From positions 53,332-117,331 of the forward strand of contig NZ_DAMCHJ010000012.1 of NCBI RefSeq assembly GCF_032104385.1: a stretch of DNA of 64,000 nt, given 5' to 3'. Position 1 is the stretch's first letter. Each line of letters opens with the position of its first letter. Shown here one piece after another: positions 1-7,363 of the stretch. Under the pieces are notes generated by a model, which was not told the DNA's origin, did no database searches, and saw nothing but the letters and a program-made list of their open reading frames with translations. The stretch comes from Tissierella sp032104385. GTDB lineage: Bacteria > Bacillota > Clostridia > Tissierellales > Tissierellaceae. Both the position numbers and the translations under genes were made by a program.

Positions 1-11
1 CCTGTAAGAAG

Positions 12-356
12 TTATTTTATATATTTTCTTACCAAGATATTTTGTATATTCATTATCTCTTTCGATATATTATCATTCTCTTTTTTTAAATCCTCAATAT
101 CTTCTCTGTAAATTATTCCTGTAGTATTTACTCTTTTCGCAATCTGATTAATGTTGCCAGAGTTCTTCCCTATAAGAGTTTGTAGTCTTCTAAAAACATT
201 CATATCTATTACAAATATAGGCGCCTCCATAACGCATTTCCTTATAAAGTGTCCCATGGATTTTGACTTGCTAAGTTCAAGTTTTTTCTTGAAAATTTCT
301 TTTTCTTCTTTAGTCAACTTGATTTCAATTCTTTCATTCCTATATCTATTAGTCAT
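12..356 (-). CDS. MobC-like relaxosome accessory protein
   Basis: This 114-residue basic protein resembles MobC-type mobilization proteins, which help a relaxase open oriT DNA. The N-terminal part reads like a ribbon-helix-helix DNA-binding segment (RIEIKLTKEEKEIF), followed by a helix with GHFIRKC and the N-x-NQIAKRVN signature common in this family. A GGAG ribosome site lies 6 nt before the ATG. The gene points out of the left edge of the window, where a relaxase would be expected, and a candidate oriT lies just upstream. The function is inferred from motifs and from the neighbouring integrase, primase and excisionase. Confidence 0.75.
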   Translation of the reverse strand: MTNRYRNERIEIKLTKEEKEIFKKKLELSKSKSMGHFIRKCVMEAPIFVIDMNVFRRLQTLIGKNSGNINQIAKRVNTTGIIYREDIEDLKKENDNISKEIMNIQNILVRKYIK

Positions 357-393
357 ATTCTTCTCCTTTACTTTTATATTTTTAACTAGGGTC

Positions 394-410
394 TTAGGGG
401 TTTCCCCTAA
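394..410. repeat. GC-rich hairpin upstream of mobC
   Basis: TTAGGGG-TTT-CCCCTAA is a perfect 7-bp inverted repeat in an otherwise AT-rich leader, 40 nt upstream of the mobC-like start. It could be a transcription attenuator or part of the oriT region. It lacks a T-tract on the minus strand, so it is not a standard terminator. Confidence 0.5.
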
Positions 411-442
411 ATCTTTCTGATAAGAACAAGTAGAAAATTGAG

Positions 443-514
443 TAGAATAAAGCGAACCTTGAGGTCAGCTTTATTCTATTTTCTCGTAAGTGTCCGTACA
501 CTTACTGTGCTTGC
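443..514. other. Candidate origin of transfer (oriT)
   Basis: Two inverted repeats stand side by side in the noncoding DNA upstream of mobC. The first is TAGAATAAAGC (443-453) pairing with GCTTTATTCTA (468-478) around a 14-nt loop. The second is GTAAGTGT (486-493) pairing with ACACTTAC (498-505) around CCGT. They are followed by TGTGCTTGC. An inverted repeat next to a TAAGTG-type core is typical of relaxase nick regions, and oriT usually lies upstream of the mob genes. The remaining noncoding DNA in 357-730 shows no credible gene. The exact nick site cannot be assigned without the relaxase. Confidence 0.45.
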
Positions 515-713
515 TACTAAGGTTTTTAAATTTAAGCTAGAAATTCCCATTACTATACTTTTTTATGAAATATGCACAGAAAGAAAGTGTAACTGTAACC
601 TACTATTTCAAAAGTCCTCAAATAAGGCATTGATTCTTATCTTGATTCCTACAAGCCTTGATATTACTAGACTTCCATTTCTACCAGCCTGATTCTAAAG
701 GTTTTGAAAACTT

Positions 714-744
714 GGTTACAAGTTACAAGGTTACAAAATTACAA
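714..744. repeat. Short tandem GTTACAA repeats
   Basis: Four near-tandem copies of a 7-8 bp unit (GTTACAA, GTTACAA, GGTTACAA, AATTACAA) lie across and just past the stop codon of the VapE-like gene. They resemble small iterons but could be simple-sequence drift. Confidence 0.4.
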
Positions 745-2194
745 TTTTATTATCTTTTGCATTCTCTCCTGTGTCCATTTCTATTTGCTCTGGTTCTTGC
801 CATTCTTTTGGTAAATCATTATTATTAACTTCCATAAAGTCATTTTCTTTCTTTTCTCCTCTTTCATAATAAAGTTTTACTGGTATAGATATTCCACTAG
901 GAGCAATACGTTTAGTTTTTGATGAACGAACTGCCTTCCACTCCGGAAAATAATTATCCATGATTTCAGAAAAAGATTTTGATTTAATCCCATAGCCTTG
1001 CATAGATAATTCCTTAAAGCAAGTTATATTTGGTTCTTGTGTTTTTGCTTTATACTCTTCTAAAAAATACCTAATATCTTCAACATCTGGATTTAGATAC
1101 TTAAACTTTTCTTGTTCTTGGTAGAGATCCTCAAGGAGGTTTTTTGGTATGGTCCAGGAATGTTTCTTCTCTTTATAAAGTTTATATCCATAGGCAAGGG
1201 CCTGGTTAAAATCTTCTCGAATAGAATCTAAATATTCTTTTTCTGATTCTTTACCTTGAAAATCCTTGTCGAGATAAATGGCCTTCTTCCTGTTTTCCTT
1301 GTGACATTCTATAGGTAAATACCTTCTCTCTCCTGTGTGGTCATTTAAAAAAGTTCTTTCATTTAATGTTCCAATTAAAATACAAGTCCTAGGAACATCG
1401 GTTGAAAATTTCTCATAAGGGATTCTTATCCTATCGCTTAATTTAGATAAAAATGATTTTGCTTCATTGGCAGACTTTGCATTTCTTAAGGCTACAAATT
1501 CTTCAATTTCTACTACTGTCTTGCCCATTAGGTTCATTACTGCATCTTTACCTTGAATATTTTCTATAGTGCAAAACCAATCATCTTTTATGGCCAAGTA
1601 TCTAGCAAAGGTAGATTTTCCTATTCCCTGACCACCTACTAAAACCATCATTTCATCAAACTTAGATCCTGGTTCAAAGACTCTTTTAACTAAACCTAAA
1701 ATCATATGCTCCATAATCCAGGCATTTAATTCTGTATCATCAGCTCCTAGATAAATTGGTAGGAGTTTAGCTATTGCATTTGTGCCTCCCTTCCAAGTTA
1801 AGCTTTTTAGATATTGTTTTGGTGGACTTATTTCATACTGATGGGCAACAAAGCGAACTGCATCCCACATTTTATTGGCATTATAATTAAGTCCAAAATG
1901 CTTTTCTATTTCAAGTCCTAACCTGTTATTTAATGAATCATCCCATAGTCTTATTTGATTTGGCTTTATGCCTTTTTCCCCTATAATCTTACCTTGAAAT
2001 TTAATCTCATTGGTAAATTTATCATAGAAGATTTGTCCTTCATATATTTTCTTAGCCTTACAATATTTTTGGTTAAGGAGTACTGTGACAATATTTCCTG
2101 TAATTTGCTTTACATTACCTTTTACTGTCTTCTGTAAATCGATTAAAGAATAGGACTGGTCTATTTCAGAAAAAGCTAGTTTAAACTCTTTCAT
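731..2194 (-). CDS. VapE-like P-loop ATPase/helicase of the mobile element
   Basis: The protein has the central domain of VapE / virulence-associated E proteins, superfamily-3-like ATPases that act with a primase in phages and integrative elements. The Walker A motif is GGQGIGKST at about residues 187-195, and a Walker B-like stretch KTVVEIEEF follows about 40 residues later. I chose the ATG at 2194, preceded by AAAGGACC. A longer reading from a TTG at 2257 only overlaps the upstream primase in another frame. The chosen start overlaps the primase stop by 14 nt, implying translational coupling. It probably unwinds DNA for replication of the excised element. Confidence 0.8.
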   Translation of the reverse strand: MKEFKLAFSEIDQSYSLIDLQKTVKGNVKQITGNIVTVLLNQKYCKAKKIYEGQIFYDKFTNEIKFQGKIIGEKGIKPNQIRLWDDSLNNRLGLEIEKHFGLNYNANKMWDAVRFVAHQYEISPPKQYLKSLTWKGGTNAIAKLLPIYLGADDTELNAWIMEHMILGLVKRVFEPGSKFDEMMVLVGGQGIGKSTFARYLAIKDDWFCTIENIQGKDAVMNLMGKTVVEIEEFVALRNAKSANEAKSFLSKLSDRIRIPYEKFSTDVPRTCILIGTLNERTFLNDHTGERRYLPIECHKENRKKAIYLDKDFQGKESEKEYLDSIREDFNQALAYGYKLYKEKKHSWTIPKNLLEDLYQEQEKFKYLNPDVEDIRYFLEEYKAKTQEPNITCFKELSMQGYGIKSKSFSEIMDNYFPEWKAVRSSKTKRIAPSGISIPVKLYYERGEKKENDFMEVNNNDLPKEWQEPEQIEMDTGENAKDNKIVIL

Positions 2195-3122
2195 AGGCCC
2201 TGGTCCTTTTCTTGTATTGAAAATGTCTACTCCAGTCAAAGGCCACAAATTTTCCAAGGCCCAAGACTTTTTCTATGGTCTTTTCTACATAGTCAAGATA
2301 CTTTCTATCATCCCTTCTTTTCTTATTGCTGCCTAGGCGATTTAAAGGAGTCATTAAAAAGAGTTCTTTCATTAAGTTAGGATTTCCATCTGTATAGTTT
2401 CTAGCAAGTACTAGAAAAGTAAAGTCATCCCTGCTATGGTCACCTGTTAGACTAGCTCCTGATATAAGCATATTTGCCTTTCTATTAGTTCTTTCCAGGG
2501 TGGTTAGTATTTCCTCTAGGGTTAAGTCATCAAGTCTAGAAAACTTGTTTAAAGGCTCATACTTGTATTCTCTAATTTGTTTTAGGGTAGATGCTTTCTC
2601 CTGTGTCCATTTCTTATAAAGTATTTTTAATTCTCCTTCTTTTTCTAAAAGCTTATTATTTCTGGGGAAGAAGGATCCATCTCCTATATTTCCTGTAAGA
2701 GCTATATATCTATTTTTCTTGTATATCTCAATTCCTCTACTTGATAAATTAATATTATCTGGAATAGTCCCTTGGACAAAAATATGGATTCCCTTGCCTG
2801 ATTGGGATAACTCCATATATGTCCCTGTAAAACTCTCTATAATTTCTTTTGCCATAGGAGTTAGCTTACCACCTTGAATTGCATGGTCTAGGTCTATACA
2901 GATAACACTATCTTCCTCAACTAAAACAAAGCCTAGAAGTTTATTCTTAGTCTTAGCTTCATTGAAATCTATACATCGTTCTGGATGATTCCAATCATTA
3001 GCTTTTCCATCAATTAGAGAAAAGGGGAGCTTGGCTACTTTGCCATTTAACTCTTCCTTTCTCCAACCTACAAATCTTTTCAAATTTTTCATTTCTTCTG
3101 GTAGATATTTATATTTTTCCAT
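2181..3122 (-). CDS. AEP-superfamily primase/polymerase of the mobile element
   Basis: This 313-residue protein carries the archaeo-eukaryotic primase core: a metal-binding DLD motif (VICIDLDHA, Asp77 and Asp79) and the nucleotide-binding motif SGKGIHI at about 108-114. Related proteins are annotated as NrS-1-type or phage-type primases. It is followed directly, with overlap, by the VapE-like ATPase, the normal primase/helicase pair of integrative elements and phage satellites. The reaction, primer or short DNA synthesis, is inferred from the family. The ATG has a plausible AGGTAAAAAG ribosome site. Confidence 0.8.
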   Translation of the reverse strand: MEKYKYLPEEMKNLKRFVGWRKEELNGKVAKLPFSLIDGKANDWNHPERCIDFNEAKTKNKLLGFVLVEEDSVICIDLDHAIQGGKLTPMAKEIIESFTGTYMELSQSGKGIHIFVQGTIPDNINLSSRGIEIYKKNRYIALTGNIGDGSFFPRNNKLLEKEGELKILYKKWTQEKASTLKQIREYKYEPLNKFSRLDDLTLEEILTTLERTNRKANMLISGASLTGDHSRDDFTFLVLARNYTDGNPNLMKELFLMTPLNRLGSNKKRRDDRKYLDYVEKTIEKVLGLGKFVAFDWSRHFQYKKRTRAYERV

Positions 3123-3217
3123 TCTTTTTACCTCCTTATGCTGGTCAGAATAGAACCCATATGGTAAAATGAATTTGGTAGAAACATTCCATACGGGGTG
3201 TGCCTTTGGCCTTTGTG

Positions 3218-3538
3218 CTAAAGGCTTTTTTCTTTTTTGATTTCATAGTAAATTTCTATTAAGAATCTTAAAATCTCCTGGTCTTCCTCTTCTAATCTTC
3301 CATATTTCTTTATAACTTTTGCCAATCTAAATATTTCTAGAGCAAATTTATCTTCAAGTCTATAATCTGCTTTAATGGACACAGGAGGAGATGTTAATGA
3401 CCTTATAATATAATCTTGCTTAGTAAGACCACTTATTTCTACCTTCCTATCTAATAACTCAGCTTCTTCCTCTGTTGCCCTAAAAGAAATTATCTTATTT
3501 CTCTTTCTTTTAACTTGTTTTTTTATTTCCCTACTCAT
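3218..3538 (-). CDS. Ribbon-helix-helix protein of the mobile element
   Basis: A small, very basic protein (about 106 residues) with a predicted RHH domain: KIISFRATEEEAELLDRKV followed by GLTKQDYIIRSL. The C-terminal half is acidic and helical. Such proteins act as relaxosome helpers or copy-number/transcription regulators in mobile elements. I chose the ATG at 3538, with GGAGG 6 nt upstream. The start lies just before the integrase stop codon (TAG 3531-3533), so the two genes overlap and are probably coupled. Confidence 0.7.
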   Translation of the reverse strand: MSREIKKQVKRKRNKIISFRATEEEAELLDRKVEISGLTKQDYIIRSLTSPPVSIKADYRLEDKFALEIFRLAKVIKKYGRLEEEDQEILRFLIEIYYEIKKEKSL

Positions 3539-4653
3539 ATTCATCCTCCAATAATTTTTTCCATTCATCTTCTAAGCTTTCTTTTCTTAAATTAGATAAG
3601 GAAATGGCCATATCATTTTGCTTGCTTGGGAATAAGTGAGCATACCTATAGGTTATATCTATAGATTCATGGCCTAGTCTATCTGCTATGGCTATTGCTG
3701 AATAACCTAATTCAATTAACAAAGATACATGGGAATGTCTTAGATCATGTACTCTAATTCTCTTAACTCCAGCTTTTGTACTTCCCCTAGTCATTTCATG
3801 ATGTAGATAGGACTTGGTAATTGGAAATAATAATTGATCCCTCTTTAGCTTGTATATTCCAGCCATATATTTATCCATTTCTTCTGCCAAAAAGTCTGGC
3901 ATAACAACTGTCCTGATACTTTTCTTAGTCTTAGGTTCAGTTATAATATTTTCTCCACCTATTCTTTGTAGAGATTGATTTACTCTAATAGTATTGTTAG
4001 TAAAATCAAATTTCTCCTTTGTTAAAGCTAGTAATTCCCCTGTTCTTAATCCACACCAATATAAAATTTGAAAAGAATGGAAGGATAAGGGTTTATCCTT
4101 AACTTCTTCTATAAATTTGTCATACTCTTTTTTAGTCCAAAACTTCATTTCAGAAGCTTCCTTTTCTCCAATAGATCCAACATCCCTCGCTACATTGGAT
4201 TTTAGATTATAATATTTACAAGCATGATTTAGGATACTACTTAATTGTGCATGTATTGTTCTTAGATAGGTTTGAGAATATTTTTGGCCCTTACTATTCT
4301 CTTCTTTCATTAATTCATTCTGCCATTTTACTATTGCTGTTTTAGATATTTCATTAACTTTAAGACCTCCTATATAGGGAATAACCTTTGTGATTATTAT
4401 TTGCTCTTTGGTATTCCAAGTGTTTTCCCTTAATCTAGGCCTCATATCTTTTTCGTATACTTGAAAAAAATCCTTAAATGTCATATCAAGATTTCCAGAT
4501 TGTTCTCTTAAGAAATCTTCCTCCCATTTTAAAGCTTCTTTTTTTTGTTTTGAATCCTCTCTTCTTTTTGTTAATTTTCTCACCACGCCAATTGCTATAG
4601 GTAAATTTGGCAAACCATGTGCCATTTCCACTTTCATCTCTATAGGCTCCCAC
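3531..4653 (-). CDS. int: Tyrosine integrase of the mobile element, frameshifted near the N-terminus
   Basis: The C-terminal two thirds is a phage-type tyrosine recombinase catalytic domain: Arg in CGLRTGEL, HDLRHSH, LGHESIDIT and the catalytic Tyr in RYAHLF. A SAM-like core-binding domain precedes it. The expected arm-binding N-terminus is also encoded but in another frame: it starts at GTG 4653, behind AGGAGG, and reads VGAYRDESGNGTWFAKF and later NKKKRGFKTKK. It joins the catalytic frame at a run of eight A (4539-4546). One A fewer would give one open frame of 373 residues. Either the gene is inactivated, the base is an assembly error, or slippage on the A8 tract restores it. An in-frame reading starting at 4637 would lose the arm-binding domain. 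Confidence 0.85.
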
Positions 4654-4655
4654 TC

Positions 4656-4844
4656 CTAGGCCTCCTTTCTTACTTGATAACAGTACTTGTCCAAGAAATA
4701 TTGTCTATTGATTTTTCCCCTTTGAACCCTGTAGCCTAGTTCAACTAGTTCTTGATTCATTTCATTAATTACTTGATAGGCTGTAGTTCTACTAACTTCT
4801 AAAAAATCCTGTACTTCCTTTGCATTCATAAAAATCTTTTCCAT
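4656..4844 (-). CDS. xis: Excisionase / MerR-like HTH protein
   Basis: A 62-residue protein with a winged-helix excisionase fold: NAKEVQDFLEVSRTTAYQVI followed by a basic wing (YRVQRGKINRQYF). Excisionases bend attachment-site DNA and direct the adjacent integrase towards excision. I used the ATG at 4844, with GGGGGAG about 8 nt upstream, rather than an upstream in-frame TTG. Its stop lies 2 nt from the integrase GTG start, so xis and int form one transcript, driven by the consensus promoter at 4896-4924. Confidence 0.8.
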   Translation of the reverse strand: MEKIFMNAKEVQDFLEVSRTTAYQVINEMNQELVELGYRVQRGKINRQYFLDKYCYQVRKEA

Positions 4845-4866
4845 ACTTATCTCCCCCTTGGAATTC

Positions 4867-4925
4867 AACAACACACTTTCGTGCTATTAGGTTATATAAT
4901 ATCAGCACATTTCCGTGTTGTCAAG
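4867..4925 (-). promoter_or_regulatory. xis-int promoter with paired operators
   Basis: On the minus strand, TTGACA (4919-4924) and TATTAT (4896-4901) are 17 bp apart, a near-consensus sigma-A promoter. It is flanked by a pair of inverted sites of the form ACAACAC-N7-TGCT, one over the -35 region (to about 4921) and one downstream of the -10 (from about 4867). This is the layout of a repressor operator, probably for the divergent cI-like protein. Confidence 0.65.
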
Positions 4926-4999
4926 ATTGATTTTAAATTATTTTTATTTATCTTTCCTATTACAAGGGATTTCATTGAATTTATAATCGTTCACTTCTG

Positions 5000-5038
5000 T
5001 TGCTATTAATGATATCTTGTGATAAAATAAATTATAAT
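5000..5038 (+). promoter_or_regulatory. Repressor gene promoter
   Basis: TTGCTA (5000-5005) and TAAAAT (5023-5028) are separated by 17 bp upstream of the cI-like gene. A TATAAT lies at 5033-5038 but has no matching -35. Confidence 0.45.
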
Positions 5039-5058
5039 ACTAGCGAAAGGGGTTTCCA

Positions 5059-5487
5059 ATGATTTCAGGTGAAAAGCTAAAAAAGTTAAGATTACTTAGA
5101 GAATTGACACAGAAAGAATTAGCAATAAAATCAGGGCTTACAGATTCTGCTATAAGAAATTATGAATTAGGTTATAGATCTCCCAATAAAGAGCAATTAA
5201 TAAAGATAGCAGAGGCTTTAGCTTGTGATGTTTCTTCCTTAATTGACCATACTCCCATTTCTAATTTTGAATTTATGCAAATTCTATTTGATTATGAAGA
5301 AGATTTAAAAATAAGACCACTAGTAGAAGGTTCTACAATAGGGCTGCTTTCACACGATATGAATTTAAATGATTTTCTAGTAGAATGGGATGAAATGAGA
5401 AAAAAACACTATAACGGTGAAATTACAGATGAAGAGTTTGAGGATTGGAAGTTGTCATATCCTAAGAAGTCTAGATTTAACAAATAA
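5059..5487 (+). CDS. cI-like XRE-family repressor
   Basis: The first 65 residues form an XRE helix-turn-helix domain (LRELTQKELAIKSGLTDSAI, then RNYELGYRSPN). The remaining 75 residues are acidic and have no catalytic motif that I recognise. The gene is divergent from xis-int, with both promoters in the 214-bp gap, matching the lysogeny switch of integrative elements and phages. It probably represses excision through the paired sites around the xis promoter. The start is supported by AAAGGGG 7 nt upstream. Confidence 0.75.
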   Translation: MISGEKLKKLRLLRELTQKELAIKSGLTDSAIRNYELGYRSPNKEQLIKIAEALACDVSSLIDHTPISNFEFMQILFDYEEDLKIRPLVEGSTIGLLSHDMNLNDFLVEWDEMRKKHYNGEITDEEFEDWKLSYPKKSRFNK

Positions 5488-5519
5488 TTCTTATATTATA
5501 AATCTATAGCTTGATTTTT

Positions 5520-5621
5520 AACCTATCGATTTCGATAGGGTTAATATATATATAATAAACCGTGTTGGATTGGACACGGTTAAATATGATTTAATTCTAA
5601 ACTGGTCGATTTCGAACAGTT
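5520..5621. repeat. Three evenly spaced hairpins
   Basis: Three inverted repeats have centres about 40 nt apart: AACCTATCG-ATTT-CGATAGGGTT (5520-5542), AACCGTGT-N8-ACACGGTT (5558-5581) and AACTGGTCG-ATTT-CGAACAGTT (5600-5621). All begin AAC and end GTT, and the outer two share a CGATTTCGA tip. The arms are not copies of each other. None has a T-tract, so they are not simple terminators. Confidence 0.7.
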
Positions 5622-5640
5622 ATAATACAAATCATTTAAC

Positions 5641-5736
5641 AATTACCTGCTATTAAGTAGAGAATTTAATATTAGCTGTATCAAAAAAGCCACCATAGAA
5701 TCTTCTTCAGATCTTTATGGTGGCTCTATTTGCAGT
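5641..5736 (+). repeat. Diverged direct repeat, left copy
   Basis: About 95 bp, clearly related to 7154-7248 in the same orientation. Shared landmarks are AATTRCYTGCT near the left end and a hairpin with CACCATAGA, CAGATCT and CTATGGTG, ending CTATTTG. The hairpin arms GCCACCATA and TATGGTGGC enclose an 18-nt loop. The two copies bracket the three small genes at 5825-6898. Confidence 0.65.
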
Positions 5737-5824
5737 TCCCTAGAATTGAGCCTATCCATATTATTAAAGTCTTCTAAGGAAATATCCATAATGTTTCAAT
5801 TATTATAAATTCCTCCCTATTGAC

Positions 5825-6112
5825 TCAAATAGAGCGTATCCACTCATCGTTAAAAATATCTCGGAATTCTTCCATTACATCTTCAAATCGTGTTAACCCT
5901 TCCACTTTCAATTTTTTTGAGAAAGCTATTGAGTTGTCTTGTGCCAGTGCAGACCAAAAATACTGTACCATTTTCTCTGCAGTAAGACGACTCATTCTCC
6001 CAATAGTTAAATTTACTCCACTCTTAACATTAGCTGGTACCGTTTCTGATGATAAAATAGGATCAAATATCCTCTCATGTAAAAATCTCATTAATTCCTC
6101 TTCTTTAGTCAT
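5825..6112 (-). CDS. Hypothetical protein, cassette gene 3
   Basis: A 95-residue protein I do not recognise. It is predicted mostly helical and mildly acidic, with a notable stretch NLTIGRMSRLTAEKMVQYFW. It has no signal peptide or membrane segment. GGAGG lies about 9 nt before the ATG. It is the last gene of a three-gene minus-strand cassette, 13 nt after the previous gene. Size and context suit a small toxin-antitoxin, defence or element-maintenance protein, but nothing in the sequence proves this. Confidence 0.6.
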   Translation of the reverse strand: MTKEEELMRFLHERIFDPILSSETVPANVKSGVNLTIGRMSRLTAEKMVQYFWSALAQDNSIAFSKKLKVEGLTRFEDVMEEFRDIFNDEWIRSI

Positions 6113-6125
6113 AATATTTCACCTC

Positions 6126-6425
6126 CTATACCCAACTTAAAGATTTTGGCGTTATTGGTGAAATGCCTTTTGCAATTCTTAAATGCTCAATCCATGTTTT
6201 ACAGCCTACCATATCTGCCCTGTCCAAATAGTAACCAACATTTGGCCTTGAGCTAATTGATTTCCTATGACTTCTTAAAACACGAATAGCCTCTCTTATT
6301 TGATTTTTTGTAGCTCCCATTGGTACTATAATTTCTACAATATCATGAAACTTGATTGCATTGACTCTTCCTAAATGATTATTCATCACTTCAGCAACAT
6401 ATAAGTTTACATCTCTTTGTTTCAT
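6126..6425 (-). CDS. Hypothetical protein, cassette gene 2 (possible winged helix)
   Basis: A 99-residue basic protein of unknown function. A segment with TKNQIREAIRVLRSHRKSIS followed by NVGYYLDR reads like a winged-helix unit (recognition helix then wing), so DNA binding is possible. No catalytic motif is visible. GGAGG lies about 8 nt before the ATG. It sits between two other unknown genes, in a cassette with its own promoter at 6956-6984. Confidence 0.6.
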   Translation of the reverse strand: MKQRDVNLYVAEVMNNHLGRVNAIKFHDIVEIIVPMGATKNQIREAIRVLRSHRKSISSRPNVGYYLDRADMVGCKTWIEHLRIAKGISPITPKSLSWV

Positions 6426-6496
6426 CTTCTAAACCTCCTCAATTTTTTATTTTAATCTTCCATATATTCTAATCAATCACAGTTAATGATTATACT

Positions 6497-6898
6497 TTAA
6501 AAAGATAATTTTGCTTCGGGAGTATATTCATTTCCTACAATATCAAGAGGAATACGATCAAGCCAATCTGCTCCCCATTTATCTCGTGTTTCCTCAACAA
6601 CAAGTTTTCCTGTCTCCGTTAATACTCTTGCTTGTCGATCTGACGAGGCTGCCAATGATGGCTTATTTCCCGAATAATAACCTGCTGTTGAACTAGGACT
6701 TTTCCCGTATTTTCTTGCAAATTTAGATATTTCCTCTGGTGTAACAGTCCCTCCTTGTCTATAAATCTCTTCAAGTATGGCGATTTTTCTTACCTCACCA
6801 ATAGTTGTGGTAATACTTGCATTTTTAGATTCTAGTCGATTAATAAGTGCTGATACCTTTGCCTCAATCTCTTTTAATTCACTTAAAATTGTTTTCAT
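6497..6898 (-). CDS. Hypothetical protein, cassette gene 1
   Basis: A 133-residue soluble protein. It starts with a helical, probably coiled-coil segment (ELKEIEAKVSALINRLE), followed by a region resembling a helix-turn-helix (GTVTPEEISKFARKYGKS) and a GYYSGNKPSL stretch. The tail mentions no known catalytic motif. I chose the ATG at 6898, preceded by AAAGGAGAT; an upstream in-frame ATG at 6940 lacks a ribosome site. It is the promoter-proximal gene of the three-gene cassette. Function unknown. Confidence 0.6.
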   Translation of the reverse strand: MKTILSELKEIEAKVSALINRLESKNASITTTIGEVRKIAILEEIYRQGGTVTPEEISKFARKYGKSPSSTAGYYSGNKPSLAASSDRQARVLTETGKLVVEETRDKWGADWLDRIPLDIVGNEYTPEAKLSF

Positions 6899-6943
6899 AT
6901 TTCTATCTCCTTTCAAATCAAAGTCCATTACATAATTCATTCC

Positions 6944-6984
6944 TTGATATTGTTCATGATATCAAAAATATAAGTTTCTGTCAA
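6944..6984 (-). promoter_or_regulatory. Cassette promoter with palindromic operator
   Basis: On the minus strand TTGACA (6979-6984) and TATCAT (6956-6961) are 17 bp apart. A palindrome TTGATAT-N8-ATATCAA (6944-6965) covers the -10 box, suggesting autoregulation of the three-gene cassette. The rest of the 465-bp gap 6899-7363 holds the right copy of the direct repeat and no credible gene. Confidence 0.6.
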
Positions 6985-7153
6985 TCATTATATTTTTCAT
7001 TGAATGATTCTTTTAATGGTTCTGTTCTATATTTCAATAATACTTAATGACCTATAACTCAATTCATCTTGTATTTTATTCCTTGGCTTTTTATTTTTCT
7101 TATACTACATTTCCTAATTTTACAATCTTCTTGGATTTCATAAATTATCTAAT

Positions 7154-7248
7154 AATTGCTTGCTGTTAAACAGAAAACAATAAACACACACACCAAAAAA
7201 CACCATAGATTCTTATTCAGATCTCTATGGTGTTTCTATTTGTAAGCC
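7154..7248 (+). repeat. Diverged direct repeat, right copy
   Basis: Related along its whole length to 5641-5736, same orientation. The hairpin arms are CACCATAGA and TCTATGGTG. It lies about 115 bp beyond the 3' end of guaA. Confidence 0.65.
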
Positions 7249-7363
7249 AGTCGGCATTATTTATTAAGTTATTCTAAAAAACTTTTTTACCCAATTTCGT
7301 TCCAGTCAAGGATTTTTAACCTCTACAAGTATTGGTTTTATCAGTTTTTCTTTTTATTTTTAC

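Noticed and set aside
438..692. Plus-strand reading frame of 84 codons
   Set aside because: It runs through the oriT-like inverted repeats, lacks a ribosome site and has no protein-like composition.
4645..4660. Nine-base match (CTCCCACTC) between the int start and the 3' end of guaA, considered as attachment-site repeat
   Set aside because: It lies inside the integrase coding sequence and is too short; the true second end of the element is outside the window.
5520..5621. CRISPR-like array
   Set aside because: The three units have different arm sequences and no conserved repeat or cas genes.
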